DNA of 34,846 nucleotides from the IMG/VR virus record IMGVR_UViG_3300042471_000014, positions 1 to 34,846 of that record; one strand, written 5' to 3'. This stretch comes from a virus. The stretch's first letter is position 1, and every line of letters begins with the position of its first letter. Positions 1 to 7,413 of this stretch are shown here, in pieces. The position numbers and the translations under genes were made by a program. The notes beneath the pieces are model-generated. The model had not been told where the DNA came from and searched no databases. It saw only the letters and a list, made by a program, of their open reading frames with translations.

Positions 1-239
1 GGAACGTAAGCAGTTGGCCAAAGATTTTGAAAATGTTAAAAGAGTTGATGATTTGTTAAGCACAAAAGCTGGAAAAACAGATCGTAAAGTGGCTCTTGAT
101 AATGTTTATGACCATATTGTGGTTGATGGTTCATTGGAAGAAATGAGAACCGTAACTCAATTGCTTAAAAAAGGTGGCGAAGAAGGCCGACAGGCTTACA
201 AAGAATTGACAGGCTATACCTTGCAACGAATGAAAGATT
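1..239. repeat. Left copy of 239-bp terminal direct repeat
   Basis: Bases 1-239 match 34608-34846 at 238 of 239 positions. The one difference is C at 112 against T at 34719, the third base of an Asp codon (GAC/GAT), so it is silent. The repeat lies inside a coding gene. This fits the overlap of a circular assembly better than a functional terminal repeat. The silent change suggests two strain variants in the source population. Confidence 0.97.
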
Positions 240-655
240 TGTTGCTCAAAAAATCTGATGATGAAAATGACAGAATTGTTTTAAACAAGTTTAATAATTT
301 TGTTACTCAACTTGATCGAGAAGACAAACTTGAATACATGTTTGGCAAGACTGGCAGAGACACGCTTGTTGATTTAAAGAAAAGCATAAATGATGTAATG
401 GTAAAAGAGCCAGGCGCGGTTAATTACCCAAACACAGCTGGCGCTGTATTGCGTGGTCTTGAAGCCTTGCAAAATTTGCCGTTTAAGATTCCTGGCACTC
501 AAACGGCTGCCGAGTTTGCGCGTGGATTGCAATACAAAAAACAACTTGAAGAATCTTTAAAACAACCAAACCAGTTGGCGCCAAAGCAAACCAACAAAAA
601 TGCTTTGAACAATAAGCCAGTCAAAATTGATTTAACCGGCATGGCGAATAAATAA
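1..655 (+). CDS. C-terminal part of large DNA-ejection protein (gp16-like position), continued from 33322
   Basis: This is the 3' end of the gene that begins at 33322 and runs off the right end. The reading frame (codons at 2, 5, 8...) is the same in both copies of the terminal repeat. Joining 33322-34607 to 1-655 gives one protein of 646 aa. The TTG at 14 looks like a start only because the window cuts the gene. This part is charged, mostly helical in appearance, and ends in a Gln/Asn/Lys-rich tail. It is the last of three large proteins between the neck genes and the lysis genes, the place of P22 gp16, an ejection protein. The family assignment rests on position and composition. The TAA stop overlaps the next ATG (TAATG). 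Confidence 0.85.
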   Translation, partial: ERKQLAKDFENVKRVDDLLSTKAGKTDRKVALDNVYDHIVVDGSLEEMRTVTQLLKKGGEEGRQAYKELTGYTLQRMKDLLLKKSDDENDRIVLNKFNNFVTQLDREDKLEYMFGKTGRDTLVDLKKSINDVMVKEPGAVNYPNTAGAVLRGLEALQNLPFKIPGTQTAAEFARGLQYKKQLEESLKQPNQLAPKQTNKNALNNKPVKIDLTGMANK

Positions 656-876
656 TGGACTACCAAGTTTTATTCAACATTGCCGTGGCCATTGCTGGCT
701 TCTTTGGCGGCTGGACACTGAACCGCATCTATCAGGCTATTGACCGGCTTGATGGTGATGTGCGCAACATGCCCCTGAACTATGTCACCCGCGATGACTA
801 TCGCAACGACATTAAAGACGTTCGGGAAATGCTTGGCAAGATTTTTGACAAACTGGATGGTAAAGTTGATAAATGA
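655..876 (+). CDS. Small membrane protein, holin-like candidate
   Basis: This 73-aa protein has one hydrophobic segment at about residues 5-24, rich in Ala, Gly and Phe. A charged, helical, probably coiled-coil tail follows (about 27-73). That architecture (N-terminal membrane anchor and charged cytoplasmic helix) occurs in small phage lysis proteins such as XhlA-type haemolysins or accessory holins. No family-defining motif is visible, so function is inferred from the lysis cassette around it. Its ATG shares a base with the preceding TAA and its TGA overlaps the next gene by four bases, so translation is probably coupled. Confidence 0.7.
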   Translation: MDYQVLFNIAVAIAGFFGGWTLNRIYQAIDRLDGDVRNMPLNYVTRDDYRNDIKDVREMLGKIFDKLDGKVDK

Positions 877-1364
877 TCGATCCCATCACAGCTTTAGCAG
901 GAATACAAAGCGCCGTTAAACTCATCAAGCAGGCGTCCAAGACTGTGGATGATGTGGCCTCGCTTGGGCCAATGCTGGGTAAGTATTTTGATGCCAAGTC
1001 AACTGCGGCGAAGGCTGTTGTAGAGTCCAAGAAAAAAGGCGGCTCCTCCATGGGGACTGCGCTTCAAATTGAGATGGCGCTTGACCAAGCGGCTGTTTTT
1101 GAAAAAGAGCTTCAACTTTTGTTCATGCAAGCTGGCAAGGTGGATGTGTGGCAAAAAATCAAAGCCAGAGCGCAGGCTATGGATGTGGAAGATGCCCACA
1201 ATGCCAGACGCGAGAGGGAAGAAGAAAAGAAGCGTAAACAGAAAGAGCAGGAGCAACTGGAGTTTGGCTTGATGCTAGGCGGTCTAGCGCTCTTGTTGTT
1301 TATGTTGTACGTTGGAGTTTATGAGGTTATGGATCACTGCGCTAAAGTTAGGTGCGGGCGGTGA
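873..1364 (+). CDS. Unknown protein with C-terminal membrane anchor (lysis region)
   Basis: This 163-aa protein has a soluble helical N-terminal part. It is followed by a very charged helix (about residues 110-130, Arg/Glu/Lys/Gln-rich) and a hydrophobic segment at about 131-150, with a short Cys-containing tail after it. I have an impression of similar proteins in other aquatic podoviruses but know no function. A C-terminal anchor preceded by a charged helix could suit a spanin-like or membrane-adaptor role; that is speculation. It overlaps its neighbours by four bases on each side (ATGA and GTGA). Confidence 0.75.
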   Translation: MIDPITALAGIQSAVKLIKQASKTVDDVASLGPMLGKYFDAKSTAAKAVVESKKKGGSSMGTALQIEMALDQAAVFEKELQLLFMQAGKVDVWQKIKARAQAMDVEDAHNARREREEEKKRKQKEQEQLEFGLMLGGLALLLFMLYVGVYEVMDHCAKVRCGR

Positions 1365-1510
1365 ACGAGTACCAGAAAGCCGCTGACATGACCTTCAAGA
1401 TTGTTGGTGCTTGGTGGGGCGCGAATCTGTTTTTGGACTTTATCAAGATACTTCCCAACTTTATTTCGGACAAGATTGTGAATAAAGTTCTTGGAATGGT
1501 TGGACTATGA
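1361..1510 (+). CDS. Short 49-aa hydrophobic protein with GTG start
   Basis: A GTG at 1361 overlaps the TGA of the preceding gene (GTGA), and the ORF ends in a TGA that overlaps the next ATG (ATGA). Leaving it out would create a 142-base hole in an otherwise gapless overlapping cassette, which is the main reason to accept it. The product is amphipathic to hydrophobic, with Trp-Trp-Gly near the middle and several Phe/Ile/Leu residues, so it probably associates with the membrane. It may be a small holin/antiholin component. No family is recognised. Confidence 0.65.
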   Translation: MNEYQKAADMTFKIVGAWWGANLFLDFIKILPNFISDKIVNKVLGMVGL

Positions 1511-2118
1511 GTGAAGAAAAGCCAGCAGACGTATTGAGTAAGGTGCTGTCCTACGTAGACAGCCCGTTTAAACTGTTTGCACTGATACTGATGGCGGTGT
1601 TTGCTTTTTCTGGTTACTTTGTTTGGCAAAACCAAGAACTGCTGATGGGCGCGTACAAAGAATCTAAGAAAATGCCAAGTATTGTTGAGGACAGAGTGGA
1701 AGACGCAGCTGCCCACTTATTCAAAACCACCAACGCCACCATTGTGGCCGTGTTCAAAGTAAACCCCATGTTTGGAACCAGAGTGCTGTACCGCGCTTAC
1801 ACCAAAGAAGGCCGAGACAAAACCAATGATGGGCTTGATGTTGGACTGTTTACCCAGAACGCAGCCAACAATGCTGATGTGGTCAAACTGATGGCCAGCG
1901 AGATTCCTTGTGGCGAATACAAGTCAGCGCAATCTGAAATGGGCTTGTGGTATATCGCCAAAGGAGTTGCCTACACTTGCCGGATTAGCATCCCACCTGA
2001 TCCAAGCCGGTTTGTTGGCCAAATTACTGTGGGCTGGGATAATGAACCCACCGACATTCAGGTGACAAGAACCATGATGGAAATTGCAGCAACCATGCTT
2101 TCAAGGAGCAAACAATGA
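1507..2118 (+). CDS. Membrane-anchored protein with possible GAF-like outer domain
   Basis: This 203-aa protein has a short charged N-terminus and one transmembrane segment at about residues 20-40. A soluble domain of about 150 residues follows. The soluble part contains alternating hydrophobic strands and two cysteines (135 and 158) that could pair if exported. The C-terminal part, with a Gly-rich strand pattern (GQITVGW at about 171-177), resembles a GAF-type fold by eye, but this is weak. It lies between a small hydrophobic gene and the holin, with four-base overlaps on both sides, so a lysis or envelope role is likely. The exact function is unknown. Confidence 0.75.
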   Translation: MSEEKPADVLSKVLSYVDSPFKLFALILMAVFAFSGYFVWQNQELLMGAYKESKKMPSIVEDRVEDAAAHLFKTTNATIVAVFKVNPMFGTRVLYRAYTKEGRDKTNDGLDVGLFTQNAANNADVVKLMASEIPCGEYKSAQSEMGLWYIAKGVAYTCRISIPPDPSRFVGQITVGWDNEPTDIQVTRTMMEIAATMLSRSKQ

Positions 2119-2525
2119 TTGGACTAGATGCACTTTTAAACGTGGGCGGTAAGCTCATTGACAAGCTGATTCCAGACCCAGAGGCTAAAGCCAAGGCGCA
2201 ACTGGAACTTTCTAAAATGGCGCAAGATGGTGAACTGGCCAAGATGGCCAACGACACCAAGCTGTTTGAGGTAGAGCAAGAAAACATCTCAGACCGCTGG
2301 AAAGCAGACATGGGGTCAGACTCTTGGCTGTCTAAAAACATTCGTCCTATGGCCCTTATAGCCATTTTTGTGGCCTATTTTGTGTTCACCATGATGTCAG
2401 CCTTTGGCTACAACGCGCAAGAAAGTTATGTCAATCTTTTAGGCCAGTGGGGACAGATTATTTTTTTGGCTTATTTTGGTGGCCGTACAGTTGAAAAACT
2501 TGCAGACATGAGGGCTAAAAAATGA
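2115..2525 (+). CDS. Holin, three-TM gene-transfer-release type
   Basis: This 136-aa protein matches the GTA_holin_3TM pattern: a helical charged N-terminus, then RWKADMGSDSW followed by LSKNIRP at about residues 61-78. Hydrophobic segments follow at about 78-98 and 108-125, and the tail is basic. Family holins permeabilise the inner membrane at the end of infection so that the endolysin reaches the cell wall. The gene is directly ahead of the peptidase and overlaps it by four bases, the usual holin-endolysin order. The third hydrophobic segment is not obvious; the N-terminal helix around residues 3-19 may serve. Confidence 0.85.
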   Translation: MIGLDALLNVGGKLIDKLIPDPEAKAKAQLELSKMAQDGELAKMANDTKLFEVEQENISDRWKADMGSDSWLSKNIRPMALIAIFVAYFVFTMMSAFGYNAQESYVNLLGQWGQIIFLAYFGGRTVEKLADMRAKK

Positions 2526-2950
2526 ATCTAACACCGCATTTCACCCTTGAAGAACTTACGCACACAGACCACCGTGCGCTAGATAACACACCAAACGATG
2601 CTGAACTTGAGAACATTAAACGCCTGGCTGAATTCCTTGAAGAACTTAAAACCGTCTTGGGCGGCAAGCCCATCATGGTTAATTCAGCTTTCCGATCAAA
2701 AGCTGTCAATGACGCTGTGGGCAGTAAAGATACTTCTCAGCATCGGATCGGCTGCGCTGCTGACATTCGTGTACCCGCTATGACGCCAGACCAAGTGGTC
2801 AGGGCAATCATTGCGTCAGACCTTGGGTTTGACCAGGTGATCCGCGAGTTTGACCGCTGGACGCATGTGAGCATACCCAACACGCCAGAGGCCAAACCAC
2901 GCAAGCAAAAGCTAATCATTGACAAGGCTGGCACTAGGGCGTTTGCTTAG
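2522..2950 (+). CDS. Endolysin, peptidase M15 family (D-Ala-D-Ala carboxypeptidase-like)
   Basis: This 142-aa protein has the Peptidase_M15_3 signature. SAFRS lies at 55-59, SQH...D gives zinc ligands His74 and Asp81, an acidic catalytic candidate is Glu109 (or Asp104), and WTH places the third ligand at His115. These enzymes cut peptide cross-links in peptidoglycan and are single-domain endolysins in many Gram-negative phages. There is no signal peptide, so it should need the adjacent holin. It is the last gene of the rightward arm, and its 3' end overlaps a convergent minus-strand gene by 17 bases. Confidence 0.9.
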   Translation: MNLTPHFTLEELTHTDHRALDNTPNDAELENIKRLAEFLEELKTVLGGKPIMVNSAFRSKAVNDAVGSKDTSQHRIGCAADIRVPAMTPDQVVRAIIASDLGFDQVIREFDRWTHVSIPNTPEAKPRKQKLIIDKAGTRAFA

Positions 2951-3101
2951 TCACAGCGCGGTACGCCTCAATAGCCGTCTTCAAGTCGCACTGTAGGTGC
3001 TGAATGCGGTCATCTTGCTCACACAATTTGGCGTAGGCTTCTTCGGCAAACTTGGCCAAGTTAGCCTGGCTCCATGTAGAAAAGTCTGGTTTGTTACTCA
3101 C
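2934..3101 (-). CDS. Short unknown protein, last gene of leftward operon
   Basis: A GTG start at 3101 overlaps the TGA of the gene upstream (GTGA). A strong ribosome site, AAGGAG, lies about five to seven bases before it. The 55-aa product is helical and charged with two cysteines and resembles no family I know. Its TAG at 2934-2936 lies inside the 3' end of the convergent endolysin gene. The good ribosome site and coupled start make it a credible gene. Confidence 0.65.
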   Translation of the reverse strand: MSNKPDFSTWSQANLAKFAEEAYAKLCEQDDRIQHLQCDLKTAIEAYRAVTKQTP

Positions 3102-3727
3102 GCTCTCTCCTTAATGTCGTAGAACCAGTCGTCACCGGCAGACCACTTGCGCGTGCCGTCTACTGTCCACAAGCGCTGCGCTGCTTGGAAGTCAGGGAAC
3201 TTTGTCTCGCTTGGTATCAGGCTCTGGTCATACCACAGGCATCGATTGTTTGGCTGGCAGGCAAACTGGCCGTTGTCTAAAGCAATCCAATTAAACGACT
3301 TGTGTTCTTCGGCCTGCTCGGTAAAGCCCGTGTCCAAGTCCATGCCCTCGGCGCAGAAGTCCACCGTGAACAAGTAGCGCCCGAAGTGCCATTCTTTGTC
3401 TTTGCCAAGGAACTTAACGCCAAGGTTACGCAAGCCGATCTTCTCAATGATTGTGAAACGGTAGCCCATGCAATCCCACAGCTGTAGCGTGTCAATCGGT
3501 AGATTGCCAGCATCTTTGTGCCAGACGTAGGCGTGGATCGGCAGCTTGTCGTACAGGGCGCCGTAGTTGGGCAACAGCGACTCGATGCGGAACACTTGGC
3601 CACGCAAGGCTTTGAGGCTGACCCAGATGGCAGGCTCCAGTTCGCCATGGCCTTTGTGATCGTTGTACAAGAACTCGCGCTTGACAAAGCATTTCATGGG
3701 CGGCAGTGATGCCACGATATAACTCAT
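3098..3727 (-). CDS. Conserved-looking phage protein of unknown function
   Basis: This 209-aa soluble protein is rich in aromatic residues (many Trp, Phe and Tyr), with no transmembrane segment and no catalytic motif that I recognise. A ribosome site AAGGA sits about seven bases before the ATG at 3727 and overlaps the stop of the gene upstream. I have seen similar proteins beginning with a Tyr-Ile-Val-Ala strand and a Pro-Pro-Met motif in aquatic phages, without a known role. It lies at the distal end of the early operon. Confidence 0.75.
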   Translation of the reverse strand: MSYIVASLPPMKCFVKREFLYNDHKGHGELEPAIWVSLKALRGQVFRIESLLPNYGALYDKLPIHAYVWHKDAGNLPIDTLQLWDCMGYRFTIIEKIGLRNLGVKFLGKDKEWHFGRYLFTVDFCAEGMDLDTGFTEQAEEHKSFNWIALDNGQFACQPNNRCLWYDQSLIPSETKFPDFQAAQRLWTVDGTRKWSAGDDWFYDIKERA

Positions 3728-3736
3728 GTGTTTTCC

Positions 3737-3928
3737 TTAGTCATTGATTTCTTTCTTTGATGGTGCGTCTAATTCAAGGCGGTAATACTTGGCGGGCATC
3801 TTGGCGCTCTTGTCCAAGTGCTTACGCAGCCAGTCAATGCCGCCAAGTTCTTGAAAGATCATCATGTGACGATCTGTGAGCCTGATCTGGCGGCCTTTAA
3901 GGGGTTCCGGTGGTTTTGGGCGTGGCAT
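3737..3928 (-). CDS. Small 63-aa basic protein, unknown
   Basis: The open frame extends upstream to 4069, but that part is antisense-like shadow over the glutaredoxin gene. The Met at 3928 begins a typical small phage protein: a Pro-rich start (MPRPKPPEP), then a region reading IRLTDRHMMIFQELGG and a WLRKHL helix. Similar Arg-Leu-Thr ... Leu-Gly-Gly ... Trp-Leu-Arg proteins are common in phages and may be small helical DNA-binding or regulatory proteins, but the role is unknown. A Met at 3952 is the alternative start. It overlaps the glutaredoxin 3' end by 32 bases. Confidence 0.6.
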   Translation of the reverse strand: MPRPKPPEPLKGRQIRLTDRHMMIFQELGGIDWLRKHLDKSAKMPAKYYRLELDAPSKKEIND

Positions 3929-4151
3929 GTTTTGTCTTTGTAAGTGCTTCATGTAAGCCGGCCAAGCCACCAACGTGCTGGCCATCAATAAAGATTTGCG
4001 GCATCTGGCGTGAGCTTTCTGGCAAATCACTAAGCAATGCAGGGTTTGACTCAATGTCAATTTCAACATACCTAATGTTCTCAGCCCTCAAAATCATTTT
4101 GGCTGTCACGCAGTTAGGACATTTTTTCTTGGTGTAAATTAAGATTTCCAT
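3897..4151 (-). CDS. Glutaredoxin
   Basis: This 84-aa thioredoxin-fold protein has a CPNC active site at residues 11-14 after a first strand ILIYTKK. A cis-Pro motif (QMPQIFI) and a GG pair follow in the usual glutaredoxin positions. Such phage enzymes supply electrons to ribonucleotide reductase or keep thiols reduced; no reductase gene is present here, so it may serve the host enzyme. I chose the Met at 4151, which overlaps the upstream TAA (TAATG), instead of the longer in-frame start at 4199. A good family match at normal length. Confidence 0.9.
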   Translation of the reverse strand: MEILIYTKKKCPNCVTAKMILRAENIRYVEIDIESNPALLSDLPESSRQMPQIFIDGQHVGGLAGLHEALTKTKHATPKTTGTP

Positions 4152-4372
4152 TATGTTTTCATTTCTCTGATAGCTTGGGCAAACACCGGCAAATCCCATT
4201 GATCAGCCAGCTTGGCGCATTCGTCTAACACTTGGTTGCGCTGCGAGGGCGATACATACACATCCCAATGGTATGGTTGCCCCTCAATGTCACGCAGTAT
4301 CTGCTTACCAAGGTTGCTGTTCTTTTCAACATCATTGAACGCTTCGTCTTCTTCTTTCGTCCAGTCAGTCAT
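4151..4372 (-). CDS. Small acidic protein, unknown
   Basis: This 73-aa acidic, probably helical protein begins with MTDWTKEEDEAF. It has no cysteine cluster or membrane segment beyond a single Cys. A ribosome site AGGAGA lies about six bases before the ATG. It is coupled to the glutaredoxin downstream through TAATG. I do not recognise a family. It is one of several small early-operon proteins that may act on host functions. Confidence 0.65.
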   Translation of the reverse strand: MTDWTKEEDEAFNDVEKNSNLGKQILRDIEGQPYHWDVYVSPSQRNQVLDECAKLADQWDLPVFAQAIREMKT

Positions 4373-4381
4373 GCTTGTCTC

Positions 4382-4582
4382 CTAAAAAGGTATTTGATCC
4401 CATTCCCAATGCTCGCACTCAACCGTGCCGGTAATCCACTCTAGCGGTGGTTTGGCTCCAAACTGCTTACACATTCCAACTGCAAAGTTGTTGCACTGTT
4501 GGCAATTTACTTGTATCGAATTTACTTGCTTTACCTGGCTGTCCAGATGTCTCTTGATTGCGTTCAGTTCTATCAAATTCAT
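4382..4582 (-). CDS. Small four-cysteine protein, putative zinc binder
   Basis: This 66-aa protein has Cys27-x2-Cys30, Cys38 and Cys56, the last in CEHWEWDQIPF. The spacing suggests a small zinc-binding fold, as in many short phage proteins. Its first 38-39 codons overlap the 3' end of the helicase gene in another frame (116 shared bases). A ribosome-like AGAGG lies about ten bases before the ATG. The cysteine pattern ending in an acidic aromatic tail argues that this is a real gene and not a shadow. Function unknown. Confidence 0.6.
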   Translation of the reverse strand: MNLIELNAIKRHLDSQVKQVNSIQVNCQQCNNFAVGMCKQFGAKPPLEWITGTVECEHWEWDQIPF

Positions 4583-6182
4583 AATCTTTTACCTCTGTAT
4601 ATTTACCATTTTTGCGGGTTGCAATTCTGACTGGCTCATTGATTTTTCGTCCTTGCAAGTAATCAAGCGCCATTTGAGTGCCAGACGGCATGACCAGCTT
4701 GTCGCGCTTTAACCACCAATCCTGTGCCTTTTGCTTGGGGTAGCCAACGTGGTTAAAGCACACCCACTCACTGGCCACGCGCAGTAGACCGCTGTAGTAG
4801 TCAACCCTCATGCTGTCAGGCTTGCCCTCTTTCCTGTGCATGGCGTAACCTACCTTGGTGATGTCGTGCCACACCAGCTCGGCCATAGCGGTCTGGCTTG
4901 ACAAGAGCGCAGCATAAGACACCTTGGCATCCATGGGCTTGGCTTCTTCTTCCCTGATCGTGCCACCGCAATGCACACACACCATGGCTGCTGGCAAGTT
5001 GCGCTCACCGCAGTCTGGGCAGATGCTGTAGGGCGCCTCTTGTGTGCCTGACTTCTTTTTGGCTTTGCCTTGAATGGTGTCCACCGGCCCCAAGCGCTCC
5101 ACGGTGTCAGTAAAATCAAGCACCAAGCAATCGGTCTTGCCGTCTGCAATGCGAGTGCCTCGGCCCATGCCCTGCACATAAAGCACTGGCGACTTCGTTG
5201 GCCTGCACCAGACAATGCAGTCCACATCTGGCACATCAAAGCCAACTGACAACGCCAGCACGGTGACCAGGCAATGAATCTGATGGCTCTTAAACTGAGC
5301 AATCAAGTATTCGCGCTCTTGCTTTGGTGTCTCACCGCACACAACAGCACTCACAATGCCAAGTTCATTTAGCTTGTCTGCAAGGCTTTCAGCGTTATCG
5401 ACACTCGGTGTGAAGGCGATCCATTTCTTGCGCTCTGAGGCGATTCTGGTGGCTTCTGTGGCCACTTTGGCAAGGTATTTCTCAACCTCGCGGGATAGTT
5501 CACCAACCTTGTAGTCACCGTTTGAGATGCCAACATGGCTGGCGTCAATGCGGGTGCTAATTTTCTCAGTTGGTGGAACCAATGGCGCAATGAACTTCTG
5601 CTCAAGCAGCTCACCCATGGACACTCGGCTTGCGATGCCAGTAAACAAGGGATCGTCACCGTCAGTCAGCCAAACCTGATTGCCCCTGAATGGCGTGGCC
5701 GTCATGCCAACTATGCGAAATTTGCATAACTCTCCGAGTTTAGACAGAAAGGTGCGATACATGCCTGCATCGCCTGCCTTCTGGCTCACTAGGTGAGCCT
5801 CATCAATGATCACGGCCTTGATGTTGCCAAGCAAGTGCGCGGCCTTGTGGATGCTGCCAATGGTGGCCACAATCACATCGGCGTTGTACTTCTTTGTGCC
5901 CAGGCTGGCGCTGACAAAGCCCACGCTGATGGTGTGGGGCAGTAAGGCTCTGAGCTTGGCCGCATTCTGCTCGGCCAGTTCCTTGGAAGGAACCAGCACC
6001 ACAGTGCGCGGGTGATAGTCTGGCCACTGATCCCACATCTGGCGCACAATCTCAGCGCAGATCACCGACTTGCCGGCAGCGGTAGGCAACACCAAAAGAG
6101 GGATGTCGGCCTCCTCGGTGTGCTTTGTCCACCAAGCAAACAAGTCAGACACTGCGCGGGATTGGTACTCACGCAGTTTCAC
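4467..6182 (-). CDS. SF2 DEAH-type helicase with internal zinc ribbon
   Basis: A GTG at 6182 with GAGGAG eight bases upstream gives 571 aa starting MKLREYQ, the usual beginning for such phage helicases; a longer frame to 6251 is open. Motifs (from this start) are Walker A PTAAGKS at 33-39, Ia VLVPSKELAEQN, DEAH at 127-130, TAT at 161-163, and motif VI QGMGRGTR with Gln347/Arg351/Arg354. A CxxC...CxxC ribbon follows at 398/401/412/415. It should unwind or remodel DNA in replication or recombination, using ATP. It sits just downstream of the Cas4-like nuclease and Sak4-like genes, a known phage recombination neighbourhood. Its start overlaps the small gene upstream by 14 bases. Confidence 0.9.
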   Translation of the reverse strand: MKLREYQSRAVSDLFAWWTKHTEEADIPLLVLPTAAGKSVICAEIVRQMWDQWPDYHPRTVVLVPSKELAEQNAAKLRALLPHTISVGFVSASLGTKKYNADVIVATIGSIHKAAHLLGNIKAVIIDEAHLVSQKAGDAGMYRTFLSKLGELCKFRIVGMTATPFRGNQVWLTDGDDPLFTGIASRVSMGELLEQKFIAPLVPPTEKISTRIDASHVGISNGDYKVGELSREVEKYLAKVATEATRIASERKKWIAFTPSVDNAESLADKLNELGIVSAVVCGETPKQEREYLIAQFKSHQIHCLVTVLALSVGFDVPDVDCIVWCRPTKSPVLYVQGMGRGTRIADGKTDCLVLDFTDTVERLGPVDTIQGKAKKKSGTQEAPYSICPDCGERNLPAAMVCVHCGGTIREEEAKPMDAKVSYAALLSSQTAMAELVWHDITKVGYAMHRKEGKPDSMRVDYYSGLLRVASEWVCFNHVGYPKQKAQDWWLKRDKLVMPSGTQMALDYLQGRKINEPVRIATRKNGKYTEVKDYEFDRTERNQETSGQPGKASKFDTSKLPTVQQLCSWNV

Positions 6183-6327
6183 GGTTGCGCTCCTCAAGCA
6201 TCTTGTCTGCAATGGCGTAGGCATTTTCCACAGCTGTCTTTCTGTCGCCATTGGCCAACAAGCCAGTCAGGGCTGCAGCGGCCAGATAGTCTCTGAGGGT
6301 AATGTCTTGGATCGGTGGGGTGTTCAT
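6169..6327 (-). CDS. 52-aa conserved-type small phage protein
   Basis: An ATG at 6327 overlaps the TGA of the nuclease gene (ATGA), and the ORF stops at 6169 inside the start region of the helicase. The product contains TLRDYLAAAAL near the N-terminus and AYAIADKML near the C-terminus. This helical pair recurs in short phage proteins placed beside replication genes. Function is unknown. The recognisable motif and the coupling at both ends support it although it is short. Confidence 0.75.
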   Translation of the reverse strand: MNTPPIQDITLRDYLAAAALTGLLANGDRKTAVENAYAIADKMLEERNRETA

Positions 6328-7412
6328 ACGAACCTTCCGTTGTGTTGTTTGCGCAGTTCAAGCGCCTGGTTATCTGTCAGCATGATCTTGTCCTTGCAGG
6401 CATGAATCTCTTGGCTGCTGATGTAGTCAGGGTTCAGTTCAGGATCGCCATTGACAAACTGCTTACCGTCAGCCATTTGGTAGACAACGCCATGGTCAGC
6501 GGTGCTGTCAACTGGCGTGGCCGTCTTGGCCAGTAAGATGGGAATGTAACGGTGGCGGCTGCAACCCTTGCGCTGTTCTTCTGTAACCAGATCAATGCCG
6601 TGCGATGCGCATGACCAGCGGCCTTGGCCATCTATTTCGGGTGTAATGTAAATACATGACCGGCATGTTGGTGCTGGCACGTCTGTGCCGTGGCAAATCG
6701 CCTGGTAATCACAGAACTTGCACTCAAACCATGTGGGGTCAGTCGATATGCCAACTGGTGGCTCCACGCTGGTGATCACCGCCATGGCCTTGTCAATCAG
6801 CTTCTGGGCTTCGTCAGCATCAAACTCCAAGCGCTCGGTGTAGATGTCGTCATTGTCTTTGTTGACCACCAGATACAAGGCCCTGCGGCAACCGTCCTCA
6901 CCAAACTGATCAATGCTCCACTTCATGTATATTTGCATCTGCGCGTAGTGTTCGGGCTTGGCCTTCTTTACGCCAGATTTTTGCATTTCCTTGTACATCT
7001 TGTCAGATGCTGTCTTTATCTCCAGTATGTGCGGCGACTTAGGCGCCTGCGGCAAACCCGTAATGATGCCGTCAGCGTTGCCTTGGAAGTGGTGGCCAGT
7101 CGTGCTTTCGCTGAATGACCATTGCTTGCCGGTGGTTGGGTTGATCTGGTAGACAGTGCAGCCAATGCTTGCCAAGTCTTGGTAAACCCTTGGTTCTTGT
7201 AAGTGGCCAGACTGAAACACTCGGTACAAGCGGCCAGAAAACTCGGCAGGCTTGGCCCATCTAAATGAGTACCAGTGCTGGCGCAGGCAGGGCTTACCAA
7301 TGGCAGAAGCGCCAAGGTAAGGGCGCTGCGCTTCCGCGCCATACTTTGCCTTGTAGTAGGCAAAGATGGCATCGGCCACAGGATCAGTAACTGATTGTGG
7401 TAGCAAGGCCAT
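6324..7412 (-). CDS. Cas4/RecB-like PD-(D/E)XK nuclease with two Cys clusters
   Basis: This 362-aa protein has a PD-(D/E)XK core: ASAIGKPCLR with Cys42, His70, Asp114 (NADGII), Glu131-Ile-Lys133 (LEIKTAS) and a Gln158 motif. Cys42 with Cys231, Cys234 and Cys240 fits the Cas4/AddB-type 4Fe-4S cluster. A second set follows, Cys250-x2-Cys253, Cys268 and Cys284 with His271/His287 nearby, suggesting an added zinc module. Family members trim DNA ends for recombination. The gene is one base from the DUF669-type gene and overlaps the next by four, so it belongs to the recombination block. Confidence 0.88.
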   Translation of the reverse strand: MALLPQSVTDPVADAIFAYYKAKYGAEAQRPYLGASAIGKPCLRQHWYSFRWAKPAEFSGRLYRVFQSGHLQEPRVYQDLASIGCTVYQINPTTGKQWSFSESTTGHHFQGNADGIITGLPQAPKSPHILEIKTASDKMYKEMQKSGVKKAKPEHYAQMQIYMKWSIDQFGEDGCRRALYLVVNKDNDDIYTERLEFDADEAQKLIDKAMAVITSVEPPVGISTDPTWFECKFCDYQAICHGTDVPAPTCRSCIYITPEIDGQGRWSCASHGIDLVTEEQRKGCSRHRYIPILLAKTATPVDSTADHGVVYQMADGKQFVNGDPELNPDYISSQEIHACKDKIMLTDNQALELRKQHNGRFV

Positions 7413-7413
7413 G

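Noticed and set aside
1-239. T7-style functional direct terminal repeat
   Set aside because: It lies within a coding gene, shows a strain-type mismatch and the packaging genes are P22/Sf6-like, which use headful packaging. Kept only as a possibility to test by coverage.
14-655. A separate gene with TTG start at 14
   Set aside because: The frame is continuous with the gene starting at 33322 through the terminal repeat; the TTG is internal.
812-1256. Minus-strand frames opposite the lysis cassette
   Set aside because: They mirror coupled plus-strand genes and have no recognisable product.
3929-4069. N-terminal extension of the 63-aa protein
   Set aside because: It is out-of-frame shadow of glutaredoxin; a family-like Pro-rich start begins at 3928.
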